A DNA stretch of 64,000 nt from Luteibacter sp. UNCMF331Sha3.1 (lineage in GTDB: Bacteria; Pseudomonadota; Gammaproteobacteria; Xanthomonadales; Rhodanobacteraceae): positions 492,558 through 556,557 of the forward strand of contig NZ_FOBU01000001.1 in assembly GCF_900109915.1 (NCBI RefSeq). The letters run 5' to 3'. Below, one piece after another: positions 8,339 to 16,783 of this stretch; position 1 is the stretch's first letter; every line of letters begins with the position of its first letter. The notes beneath the pieces are model-generated. The model ran no database searches, was not told where the DNA came from, and saw nothing but the letters and a program-made list of their open reading frames with translations. The position numbers and the translations under genes were made by a program.

Positions 8339-9163
8339 ATGAATCGGATCGCCTTCATCGGCGGCGGCAACATGGCATCCGCGTTGATCGCCGGCATGAT
8401 CCGCCACGGTGCCCAGCCGGGTGGTATCGCCGTCGCCGAGCCCCGTGCCGAATCGCTGCACGAGCTGTCCCGCGAGTACGGCGTCGCCACCTACACCGAC
8501 AACCTCGACGCCGCCGAGGGCGCGTCGATCCTCGTTCTCGCCGTGAAGCCGCAGGTGCTGGCCGACGTATGCCGCGACCTGCGTCCCGCCGTGCAGAAAT
8601 ACCGCCCGCTGGTGATCTCGATCGCCGCGGGCATCCGCATCCACCAGATCGAACGCTGGCTGGACGCCGCGCTGCCGGTGGTCCGCTGCATGCCCAACAC
8701 CCCGGCGATGATCGGTGCCGGCGCCACCGCGCTGTTCGCCAACGGGCGGGTCAGTGCGCCCCAACGGGCCGAAGCCCAGCACGTGCTCGATGCCGCGGGC
8801 CTTACCGTCTGGGTGCCGGACGAAGACCAGCTCGACATCGTCACCGCCCTGTCCGGCTCGGGGCCAGCCTATTTCTTCCTCATGGTCGAGGCGCTCGAGA
8901 ACGCGGCGTTCTCGCAGGGGCTTTCCCGCGAGACGGCGCGCGCCCTCGCCGCGCAGACGGCCCTCGGCGCCGGCCGCATGCTGATCGAGAGCGGCGAGAG
9001 CGCGGCGACGCTGCGCGAGCGCGTCACCTCGCCGAACGGCACCACCCAGGCCGCGCTGGACAGCTTCCGGCTCGACCACTTCCCTGCCATCGTGGCGCGC
9101 GCGGTCGATGCCGCACGTCGCCGCGGCGTCGAACTTTCCGAAGACATGGAATCCAGAACGTGA
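8339..9163 (+). CDS. proC: Pyrroline-5-carboxylate reductase
   Basis: The 274-aa enzyme reduces delta-1-pyrroline-5-carboxylate to L-proline with NAD(P)H, the last step of proline synthesis. The N-terminal Rossmann signature IAFIGGGNMASALIAGM, the mid-protein VRCMPNTPAMIGAGATAL, and the C-terminal dimerisation segment SGSGPAYFFLMVEAL plus VTSPNGTTQAAL are all present. An ACGGAG lies upstream of the ATG. It overlaps the next gene, yggT, by 4 bp. The PLP-binding gene yggS, often found between pilT and proC in this group, is absent here; pilT is the direct upstream neighbour. Confidence 0.97.
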   Translation: MNRIAFIGGGNMASALIAGMIRHGAQPGGIAVAEPRAESLHELSREYGVATYTDNLDAAEGASILVLAVKPQVLADVCRDLRPAVQKYRPLVISIAAGIRIHQIERWLDAALPVVRCMPNTPAMIGAGATALFANGRVSAPQRAEAQHVLDAAGLTVWVPDEDQLDIVTALSGSGPAYFFLMVEALENAAFSQGLSRETARALAAQTALGAGRMLIESGESAATLRERVTSPNGTTQAALDSFRLDHFPAIVARAVDAARRRGVELSEDMESRT

Positions 9164-9735
9164 ACTACCTGACCAATGCCGGCGTGCTGATCCTGCAGTT
9201 CGCCTTCGGCGCGCTCGTCACCCTGTTCGTGCTGCGGCTGCTCGCCGAAGCGTGGCGGGCCGACTTCAACAACCCCATCTGCCAGTTCCTCTACCGCTTC
9301 ACCAACCCGGCGGTACGCCCGCTGCGCAAGGTGCTGCGGAACATCCGCCGGGTGAACACCGCCGCGCTGGTGATCATCCTGCTGCTGGAATGCCTGAAGG
9401 TCGTGCTGATCGTCGCGCTCGCCGGCGTCGCGCCGGACGTGCTCGGCGTGATCGTGGCGGCAGTGGCCGAGACGGTCGACTTCTTCCTGCTCACATGGAT
9501 CGTGCTGGTATTCGTGTGGTCGCTGCTGAGCATGCTGTCGACCGATCGCTACCACCCGGTCGCGCGTTTCGTCTCCAGCCTCGCCGAGCCGCTCGTCCGC
9601 CCGCTGCGCGGCCGCATGACACTCGGCGGCCTCGACTTCTCGCCCACCGTCGTGCTGCTCGGCCTGTTCCTCCTCCGCATCCTGGTCGCCCAGCCGCTGT
9701 CGGACTGGGGCACGCGCCTGCTGATGGGCGGCTGA
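9160..9735 (+). CDS. yggT: YggT family integral membrane protein
   Basis: The 191-aa protein starts at GTG 9160, which overlaps the proC stop as GTGA, so the pair is translationally coupled. It has two YGGT repeats. Each holds hydrophobic helices followed by a motif of the form F-x-P-x-x-R-P-L-R: FTNPAVRPLRKVLRNI in the first and LAEPLVRPLRGRMTLGGLDFSP in the second. About four to five transmembrane segments are visible. The family is widely found beside proC, and members have been implicated in osmotic tolerance and membrane protein organisation; the biochemical role is not established. The gene converges on relA, with 59 bp between stops. Confidence 0.9.
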   Translation: MNYLTNAGVLILQFAFGALVTLFVLRLLAEAWRADFNNPICQFLYRFTNPAVRPLRKVLRNIRRVNTAALVIILLLECLKVVLIVALAGVAPDVLGVIVAAVAETVDFFLLTWIVLVFVWSLLSMLSTDRYHPVARFVSSLAEPLVRPLRGRMTLGGLDFSPTVVLLGLFLLRILVAQPLSDWGTRLLMGG

Positions 9736-9794
9736 ACCCCGCTGACCAAGCCTGCTGTGGGGCGCACCTGCGGCGGCACGGGCCGCCCCGGGTG

Positions 9795-11900
9795 TCATCT
9801 GCCGCCGAGCCGCCTTGCGTCCGTCACGTTCGGCAGGGCGCTCAGGCGACCCAGCAGGGTCGACAGCTGCTCGTAATCCTTCACCCGTAGCGTGAAGCGC
9901 ATCTCCACCTCGCCGGTGCGCACCTGCACGCGGCTCGACGACGCCACGATGTGCGGTCCGACGTTGTTGATGGTGGTCGCGACGTCCTTCTGCAGCCCCT
10001 TGCGGTCGTAGCCGCGCAGCTCGACGTCCACTTCGTAATTCTGCACGTCCACCCGGCCCCAGTTGACGTCGATCACGCGGTCGGGGTCGCGGCGGGCGAG
10101 GCGCGCGAGCGACGCGCAGTCCGCGCGATGCACGGACACGCCGCGACCGCGGGTGATGAACCCGCGCACCGGATCGCCGGGCAGCGGCTGGCAGCAGCGC
10201 GCCAGCGTGGTGAGGAGGTTGCCCACCCCCTCGATCGACAGCGCGCCCCTATCGTGTTGCGCGGCGCGCGACGCGACGGGATTGCCGGACTGCGTGATCT
10301 CCGTCTCGGCGGGCTCCTGCAGCGAACGCGCGATCTGACCGAGCGTGACTTCGCCCAGCGCTACCGTCACGTAGAGATCGTCGATGCCCTTCAGGCGGAA
10401 ATGTGTCGCCAGTTTCGCAAGGTCGACGTCGTCCAGCGCGAGGCGACGCAGTTCCTTTTCCAGCGTCGCCTTGCCGGCGAGGATGTTGGCGTCGTGCGCT
10501 TCGCGGCGAAACCACGCGCGCACTTTTTCCTTCGCGCGCGACGTCTGCAGGTAGCCGTGGTGCGACGATAGCCAGTCGCGGCTCGGCTCGGAAAGCTTCG
10601 CCGTGAGGATTTCCACGCGATCGCCGCTGCGTGGCGACGTCGTCAGCGGCACGATGCGGCCGTTCACCTTGGCGCCACGGCAGCGATGCCCGACCTCGGT
10701 ATGGATGTGGTACGCGAAGTCGAGCACGGTGGCGCCCCGCGGCATGTCGATGACTTCGCCCTTCGGCGAAAGCACATACACGCGGTCTTCCATCAGCTCG
10801 GTTTCGAAGCCCGCGGCGAGCTCGCTTTCGTCTTCGCCCCGGGGCTCGAGCAGCTTGCGCATCCAGGCGATCTTCGCCTCGAACTCCGCGTCGGCGCCAC
10901 CGCCTTCCTTGTAGCGCCAGTGCGCGGCGACGCCCAGTTCGTTGGCGCGGTGCATCTCGTGCGTGCGGATCTGCACCTCCAGCGTCTTGCCTTCCGGCCC
11001 GATCACGGCGGTGTGCAGCGACTGGTAGCCGTTACCCTTGGGCCGCGCGACGTAGTCGTCGAACTCGCCGGGAAGATGCGGCCAGAGGCTGTGCACGAGC
11101 CCGAGCGCGGCGTAGCAGTCGGCGACGCTGTCGACGAGGATGCGTACCGCCCGGATGTCGTAGAGATCGGAGAACTCCAGTCCCTTCTTCTTCATCTTCT
11201 TCCAGATGGAGAAGATGTGCTTGGGCCGGCCGGCGAGGTCCGCGCGGATGCCCGCGCCCTCCAGCGTGTCGCGTAGTTCCGCGAGGCTCGATGCGATGAA
11301 GCGCTCGCGGTCCGCACGCCGCTCGTCGAGCAGGCGCGCGATGCGGCGATAGGTGTCGGGTTCGAGATAGCGGAAGGCGAGGTCTTCCAGCTCCCACTTG
11401 AGCTGCCAGATACCGAGGCGGTTCGCGAGCGGGGCATGGATGTCGGACGTCAGCTGCGCGAGCTCGCGTCGCTCGTGGTCCGGCAGCGCCATGGCGGTAC
11501 GCATCGCCGCGAGCTGCCGAGCGAGCAGTACGAACACCACGCGCAGGTCGCGGATGATCGCGAGCAGCAGGCGCCGCAGGCCTTCGGCGCCGCTGCGGCT
11601 GCCGCGCTGGGCGTGGAGATCCCAGACCTTCTCGGCCTCGCCCTGCCCTTCGACCAGCCGGCGCAGCGACGCCGGCCATTGCTTCGCGGCCTCGTCGGCG
11701 GCGCCCGGAAGTCCGCGCGTCAACGCGAACCACAACGCCGACGCGCAGGTTTCGTCATCGCAGCCCAGCAGGCGCAACAGCTCGATGACCGTTTCGCCCT
11801 CGGCGCGCGCGGACAGCGGCAGCGATACGCAGGCGGCGCGCGCGAGCTCCGTCAGCGGCATCGCCTGCGCCTTCGCGTCTGGGGAGCGAACCTCGCTCAT
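9795..11900 (-). CDS. relA: (p)ppGpp synthetase RelA (GTP pyrophosphokinase)
   Basis: The 701-aa protein makes (p)ppGpp from ATP and GTP/GDP when ribosomes stall on uncharged tRNA. In order it has a degenerate hydrolase-like domain lacking the HD motif (residues about 30-180, as in monofunctional RelA rather than SpoT) and a synthetase domain. The synthetase domain carries YDIRAVRILV, RPKGNGYQSLHTAV and LEVQIRTHEMH (about 230-370). A TGS domain follows (VYVLSPKGEVIDMPRGATVLDFAY, about 390-460), then a conserved-Cys region (TTLARCCQPLPGD and ITRGRGVSVHRADC), and a C-terminal ACT/RRM domain. GGAGG lies 8 bases before the ATG. It is 19 bp downstream of hrpA on the same strand and probably shares its transcript. 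Confidence 0.95.
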   Translation of the reverse strand: MSEVRSPDAKAQAMPLTELARAACVSLPLSARAEGETVIELLRLLGCDDETCASALWFALTRGLPGAADEAAKQWPASLRRLVEGQGEAEKVWDLHAQRGSRSGAEGLRRLLLAIIRDLRVVFVLLARQLAAMRTAMALPDHERRELAQLTSDIHAPLANRLGIWQLKWELEDLAFRYLEPDTYRRIARLLDERRADRERFIASSLAELRDTLEGAGIRADLAGRPKHIFSIWKKMKKKGLEFSDLYDIRAVRILVDSVADCYAALGLVHSLWPHLPGEFDDYVARPKGNGYQSLHTAVIGPEGKTLEVQIRTHEMHRANELGVAAHWRYKEGGGADAEFEAKIAWMRKLLEPRGEDESELAAGFETELMEDRVYVLSPKGEVIDMPRGATVLDFAYHIHTEVGHRCRGAKVNGRIVPLTTSPRSGDRVEILTAKLSEPSRDWLSSHHGYLQTSRAKEKVRAWFRREAHDANILAGKATLEKELRRLALDDVDLAKLATHFRLKGIDDLYVTVALGEVTLGQIARSLQEPAETEITQSGNPVASRAAQHDRGALSIEGVGNLLTTLARCCQPLPGDPVRGFITRGRGVSVHRADCASLARLARRDPDRVIDVNWGRVDVQNYEVDVELRGYDRKGLQKDVATTINNVGPHIVASSSRVQVRTGEVEMRFTLRVKDYEQLSTLLGRLSALPNVTDARRLGGR

Positions 11901-11919
11901 CGCCGAGCCTCCGGGTGGT

Positions 11920-14900
11920 TCATCGAGCCGCCGCCTGCGCGACTTCCAGCGCGCGTGCCAGCCGTTTCGCCGACACGGGCTCGGCGGTTTTCAGTTCCTG
12001 GGCGAACAGCGAAACCCGCCATTCCTCGATCAGCCAACGCAGTTCGTCCCACGTCGCATCGTTGAGGCCGGTGCCGCCCGCATTCAGCAGCGCGCGCCAG
12101 TACGGCAGCACCTGCAGCATACGCGACTGGTCGCGCGCGGGATCCTGCCGGAGCCGTTCGCCGCGCAGGCGCATCGCCTTCAGGTAGCGGGGGTAATGGC
12201 CGAGGCGCGCACGCGACAGCTCGCGCAGGAAACCGGGCTGCAGCAGCGCCGCGAGCTGCTCGCGAAGGTCGTCGTAGCTCGCCTTCGCGAGGCCCATCAG
12301 GGGCGGCTCCATCCACGGTTTTAGCTCGGCCTGCGCTTCGATGATCGGCTCGGCCAGCTTTTGCCGCGCCATCGCCGCGCCGAAGAGTTCGCGTCCCAGC
12401 TCGACGCGCAGGGCTTCGAACTGGCCCTGCGTGCGGGCGTCCAGCCGCCGGTCGGCGATCAGGTCGGCGAACCCGCCTTCCACCAGGTCGTCGCGCAGGC
12501 CGTCGACGCTGCCGAGCGGCGCGTATTTCAGCGACAGCGGATTGGCGATCGGCAGCTGGCGGCGCGCCCGCTTGATCTCCGGGGCGAGGGCCTGGCGCAA
12601 CAGGCGCTCGACCCCGCCCAGGTGCGCCTCCGCGGCTTCGTCCGCGCGCTCGAAGACGCGCAGCGCCACCGCCTCGCCGAGATCGACGAGGGCCGGATAC
12701 GCCTTGAGGCCGCCCTCCGAGCGGACCACGTCCGGAATCGCTTCGAAGTCCCACGCCACGATGTCCTCGCGCGTGAGTTCGACGTCGGTCTTGCGCGAGA
12801 ACGCCTCGCGCGCCTTGCCTTCCCATTGCGCGCGTATCGCACCGAGGTCCCGACCGTCCGCCACGGTGCGGCCATTCTCGTCGTGCACCCGGTAGCGCAT
12901 CTGCAGGTGCGCCGGAATCTCCGCACCGTCGAAGGCCGAGGCGTCGATGTCGACACCGGTCGTGCGCTTGAGGAACGCTGCCAGCGCGACCGGCAACGAC
13001 TGGTCGCGCGGCGTCTCCGCCTCGGCGAACGCGCGGGCGAAATCGGGTGCCGGCACGAAATTGCGACGCAGGGCCTTCGGCAACGTGCGGATCAGCTCGG
13101 CGACCTTGTCGGGCAGCAGGCCGCCGACGAGCCAGTCGCCCCGGGCGGCCGGCAGCGCGTTGAGGAACGCCAGCGGCACGTGGATCGTCACGCCGTCGGC
13201 CGGATCGCCGGGCACGAAGCGGTATTCGAGGCGATACGCGTGCTGGCCGATGTCCAGCGACGCGGGAAACGCCTTCGGATCGAGCCCGCTGCCGGTGTCC
13301 ATGACGTCGGCCAGCGTCCAGCGCAGCGCGGCCTGCTCACCCGGCGACGCCTTGCGATACCAGGCGTCCAGCGCACGCGTGTCGGCGATGCTCTCGGGTA
13401 GCTTTCCGTCGAAGAACGCGGCCAGCTCCTCTTCGGAGCGCAGCAGACCGGCGCGGCGTTGCTTCGCCTCGATGTCGTGCGCCTGCTCCAGCACGCGCGC
13501 GTTGGCGCGCACGAAATCGGCGCGGCTGTCGAGATCGGCGCGCACGATGCCTTCGCGCACGAAGATCTCGTGCGCCAGCCGCGGATCCTGGCGCTGGAAC
13601 GTCACGGGGCGACGTTCCACGAGCACCAGGCCGAACAGCGTGACCTGCTCGTAGGCGACCACGGTGCCGCGTTTCCTCGACCAGTGCGGATCGCGCGCGG
13701 TCGCGCGCACGAGGTGTGCCGCCTGGCTCTCGATCCACGCCGGATCGACGCGGGCGTTCATCATCGCCCACACCTTTCCGCCGATATCGAGGATCTGCGA
13801 CGCAAAGATCCACGCCGGTGGCGCTTTCGCCAGCGCCGAACCCGGAAAAACCTGGAAACGACGCTCGCGCGTGCCGCGGAACAGCCCCTTCTCGTCCTTG
13901 TGACCGACCTGCGTCGGCAGGCCTGCGAGCAGGCTGCGGTGGACGGCTTCGAACAGCGCGTCGCCTTCGGGCTTCGTGACTGCCGCCCCCTTGCCCGGCA
14001 CCGACGCCTCCCTGTCGGAGCGCGCCGCGCCGGCATCGCCTGCGCGCTTTCGCGAAAGGCTGCCGCTCGCTGGCCGCGCCCGTGCAGGCGCGGCGGTCGC
14101 ATCCGTCGTGGCGTTCCAGCCGATGTCGCGAATGACCAGCACCAGCTGGCGATGCAGCTCGCGCCATTCGCGCATGCGCATGAAGCTCAGGAAATGCCGC
14201 GAACACCAGTCGCGCAGCTTCGACGAGGTGAGCTCCTCGGCGGCGTCGAGATAAGCCCGCCACAGATTGAGCACCCCGACGAAATCGGATTTCGGATCGG
14301 CGAACTGCGCGTGCGCGGCGTCGGCCTGGCCGCGCGCCTCCGGTGGACGCTCGCGCGGATCCTGGATGCTCAGGAAGGCGACGATGGTCGTGAGTTCCGC
14401 GACGCTGCCGAGACGGTGACCCTCGACCAGCATGCGCGCGAGCTGGACGTCGATCGGCAGCCGGGCGACCGTGCGACCGATGCCGGTCAGGCGACGGTCG
14501 TCGTCGATGGCGCCGATTTCGGCGAGGCGACGGTAACCGTCGGCGACCACGCGCGGATCGGGCGCTTCGAGGAACGGGAAATCCTCGACCTCGCCGAGAT
14601 CCAGCGCGAGCATCCGCAGGATGACGTTGGCGAGCGACGAGCGCAGCAGCTCAGGGTCGGTGAATTCGGGCCGCAGCATGAAATCCGCCTCTTCGTAGAG
14701 GCGATAGCAGATGCCCGGACCCACGCGTCCACAACGGCCCTTGCGCTGGTTCGCGGCCGCCTGCGAAATCGGCTCGATGTGCAGCCGTTCCAGCTGTCCG
14801 CGCTGGCTGTAACGCTTGACGCGCGCCGTTCCGGGGTCGACCACGTACCGGATGCGCGGCACGGTGAGCGACGTCTCGGCGACGTTGGTCGCCAGCACGA

Positions 14901-15936
14901 TGCGCCGTTTCGGACCCGGGCGGAACACGCGGTCCTGCTCGTTCGCCGACAGGCGCGCATACAGCGCCAGCACTTCCGTCTCGCGGTACTGCTTGCGCGA
15001 GAGCAGGAGGTGCGTGTCGCGGATCTCCCGCTCGCCGGGCAGGAACACGAGCACGTCGCCGCGTGGATCCTCGCGCGTGATTTCGTCCATCGCATCGGCG
15101 ATCTGCTGCGCGACGTTGCCCTCCACGCGCTCGCCCGCGGGGCGATAGCGCACCTCGACGGGGAACGTGCGGCCTTCGACCTCCACCACCGGCGCATCGC
15201 CGAAATGCTCGGCGAACCGCCCGGTGTCGATCGTGGCCGAGGTGACGATGATCTTCAGCTCGGGACGGCGCGCCGCGAGACGCTTCAGGTAGCCGAGCAG
15301 GAAGTCGATGTTGAGGCTGCGCTCGTGGGCCTCGTCGATGATGATCGTGTCGTACGCGGACAGCCACGGGTCCGACTGCGTCTCCGCGAGCAGGATGCCG
15401 TCCGTCATGAACTTGATCAGCGCCTGGTCGGACACCTTCTCGCTGAAACGGACCTGGAAGCCGACCTTGTCGCCGATCGGCGTACCGAGCTCCTCGGCCA
15501 CGCGGGTGGCGACCGACCGCGCCGCCAGGCGCCGCGGCTGGGTGCACCCGATCAGGCCGGCTTCGCCCCGACCGGCCGCCAGGCACAGCTTGGGCAGCTG
15601 GGTGGTCTTGCCCGAGCCCGTTTCGCCCGCGAGGACCACGACCTGGTTCTCGCGGATCAGCTTCACGATGTCGTCGGCCCGGGTCGCGATCGGCAGCGAG
15701 GCGTCCACGGCGATGACCGGCTTCGACGCCTTCCGGGCGGCACGGCGCGCCGCGGACACGGCGACCTCGGCGGCCAGGGCGTCCAGCTTTCCGGCGTCGG
15801 CCTTCCGGGAGAGGTTGCGCCAGCGCGCGAGCAGGCGGCCGAAATCGCGGCTGGACACGTCGTCGAGCGCGGCGCGCAGCTCGCGCAGACGCGGATCGGG
15901 CGAGGAGGAACGGGCGGGGGTTGTCGAGGTACTCAT
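11920..15936 (-). CDS. hrpA: ATP-dependent RNA helicase HrpA
   Basis: The 1338-aa DEAH-box helicase has Walker A GETGSGKT at residues 104-111, the DEAH box in [11 protein letters not shown] near residue 200, motif III SATI, and motif [15 protein letters not shown] helicase-associated domain follows, then the long C-terminal DUF3418 region typical of bacterial HrpA (total about 1300 aa). HrpA members act on mRNA and, in E. coli, rescue collided ribosomes. An Arg/Ala-rich low-complexity insert (about residues 620-650, [18 protein letters not shown]) separates the halves. It is divergent from dps, with 120 bp between starts, and lies directly upstream of relA. Codon-shadow ORFs of over 1000 codons on the other strand are not genes. 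Confidence 0.96.
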   Translation of the reverse strand: MSTSTTPARSSSPDPRLRELRAALDDVSSRDFGRLLARWRNLSRKADAGKLDALAAEVAVSAARRAARKASKPVIAVDASLPIATRADDIVKLIRENQVVVLAGETGSGKTTQLPKLCLAAGRGEAGLIGCTQPRRLAARSVATRVAEELGTPIGDKVGFQVRFSEKVSDQALIKFMTDGILLAETQSDPWLSAYDTIIIDEAHERSLNIDFLLGYLKRLAARRPELKIIVTSATIDTGRFAEHFGDAPVVEVEGRTFPVEVRYRPAGERVEGNVAQQIADAMDEITREDPRGDVLVFLPGEREIRDTHLLLSRKQYRETEVLALYARLSANEQDRVFRPGPKRRIVLATNVAETSLTVPRIRYVVDPGTARVKRYSQRGQLERLHIEPISQAAANQRKGRCGRVGPGICYRLYEEADFMLRPEFTDPELLRSSLANVILRMLALDLGEVEDFPFLEAPDPRVVADGYRRLAEIGAIDDDRRLTGIGRTVARLPIDVQLARMLVEGHRLGSVAELTTIVAFLSIQDPRERPPEARGQADAAHAQFADPKSDFVGVLNLWRAYLDAAEELTSSKLRDWCSRHFLSFMRMREWRELHRQLVLVIRDIGWNATTDATAAPARARPASGSLSRKRAGDAGAARSDREASVPGKGAAVTKPEGDALFEAVHRSLLAGLPTQVGHKDEKGLFRGTRERRFQVFPGSALAKAPPAWIFASQILDIGGKVWAMMNARVDPAWIESQAAHLVRATARDPHWSRKRGTVVAYEQVTLFGLVLVERRPVTFQRQDPRLAHEIFVREGIVRADLDSRADFVRANARVLEQAHDIEAKQRRAGLLRSEEELAAFFDGKLPESIADTRALDAWYRKASPGEQAALRWTLADVMDTGSGLDPKAFPASLDIGQHAYRLEYRFVPGDPADGVTIHVPLAFLNALPAARGDWLVGGLLPDKVAELIRTLPKALRRNFVPAPDFARAFAEAETPRDQSLPVALAAFLKRTTGVDIDASAFDGAEIPAHLQMRYRVHDENGRTVADGRDLGAIRAQWEGKAREAFSRKTDVELTREDIVAWDFEAIPDVVRSEGGLKAYPALVDLGEAVALRVFERADEAAEAHLGGVERLLRQALAPEIKRARRQLPIANPLSLKYAPLGSVDGLRDDLVEGGFADLIADRRLDARTQGQFEALRVELGRELFGAAMARQKLAEPIIEAQAELKPWMEPPLMGLAKASYDDLREQLAALLQPGFLRELSRARLGHYPRYLKAMRLRGERLRQDPARDQSRMLQVLPYWRALLNAGGTGLNDATWDELRWLIEEWRVSLFAQELKTAEPVSAKRLARALEVAQAAAR

Positions 15937-16056
15937 GGGAACGCCAATAATAGCGTGGGCCTATCGACGAGATCGGAACGTTTCATTTCCCGGGCGCTCC
16001 GGCCCTCGTTAAGATTTCAATCAACGAAACGCAAAAAAACCAAGGAGAGTCGTCAC

Positions 16057-16524
16057 ATGGCCATCGATATCGGCATCGCCAAGAAGGATCGCGAATCGGT
16101 CGCGAAGCATCTGTCCAAGCTGCTCGCCGACACCTATTCCCTCTACCTGAAGACCCACAGCTTCCACTGGAACGTGACGGGCCCGCAGTTCAACAGCCTG
16201 CACGCCATGTTCGAGACCCAGTACAACGCCCTCTGGCTGGCCGCCGACGAGGTCGCCGAGCGCATCCGCATCCTCGATATCTTCGCCCCGGGCTCGTACA
16301 GCCAGTTCGGCAAGCTGACGTCCATCAAGGAAGAGACCGGCGTGCCGGAGTGGAAGGACATGGTCGCCCAGCTGGTCGAAGGCCACGAGATCGCCGCCGC
16401 GACGTCGCGCGACACCATCAAGGCCGCGGAGTCCGTGGGCGACGACGGCACCGCCGACATGGTCACGGGCCGCCTGAAGGACCACGAGAAGACGGCCTGG
16501 ATGCTTCGCTCGCTGCTGAAGTAA
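16057..16524 (+). CDS. dps: Dps family DNA-binding ferritin-like protein
   Basis: The 155-aa protein has the Dps ferroxidase signature: [12 protein letters not shown], with His37, then LHAMFETQY (His49), and [13 protein letters not shown] (Asp64, Glu68). These residues form the intersubunit iron site of the dodecamer. Dps oxidises ferrous iron with hydrogen peroxide and protects DNA. The N-terminus ([21 protein letters not shown]) has several Lys/Arg residues that could contact DNA. AAGGAGAG lies 9 bases before the ATG. A TTAAGAT at about 16009-16015 may be its -10 box (weak). The open frame extends far upstream inside hrpA on the other strand, but it has no meaning. A REP-like palindrome follows the gene. 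Confidence 0.95.
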   Translation: MAIDIGIAKKDRESVAKHLSKLLADTYSLYLKTHSFHWNVTGPQFNSLHAMFETQYNALWLAADEVAERIRILDIFAPGSYSQFGKLTSIKEETGVPEWKDMVAQLVEGHEIAAATSRDTIKAAESVGDDGTADMVTGRLKDHEKTAWMLRSLLK

Positions 16525-16555
16525 GCCGGCGACGCCTCCGGATTACCGCCCCCCC

Positions 16556-16624
16556 TGTGGGAGCGCGCTCGCGCGCGATGGGTGCTTGCCGCTAGCACCC
16601 ATTCGCGCGCAAGCGCGCTCCGAC
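16556..16624. repeat. REP-like palindrome, copy 1
   Basis: An imperfect inverted repeat: outer arms GAGCGCGCTCGCGCGCGA (16561-16578) and its near-complement (16603-16620, 17 of 18 pair), and inner arms TGGGTGCT (16579-16586) and AGCACCCA (16594-16601). It belongs to the family also found at 19485, 45021 and 59790. It lies between dps and the GH17-GT2 gene and could end dps transcription, although there is no U-run. Confidence 0.85.
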
Positions 16625-16783
16625 AAGGCTTTCGATCGGACATCGCACCCGCAGGGCTCACCCCACGCTGAGGCCAGCCTGACCGGATATGCCTTCGTGC
16701 GTTGAGCCATCACGCCCCGTTCGTTAAGCTCCCCCGGTTACCTCATTGATGCCACTCGGGGGCCGACCGGTCCGGGGATTGTT

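Noticed and set aside
9771-9788. GGCGGC-ACGG-GCCGCC hairpin between yggT and relA as terminator
   Set aside because: Only six pairs and no U-run on either strand; I could not support termination.
16556-16624. Palindromes as CRISPR repeats or attachment sites
   Set aside because: Copies are kilobases apart, differ in outer arms, and have no spacer periodicity, integrase or tRNA nearby; REP-like elements explain them better.
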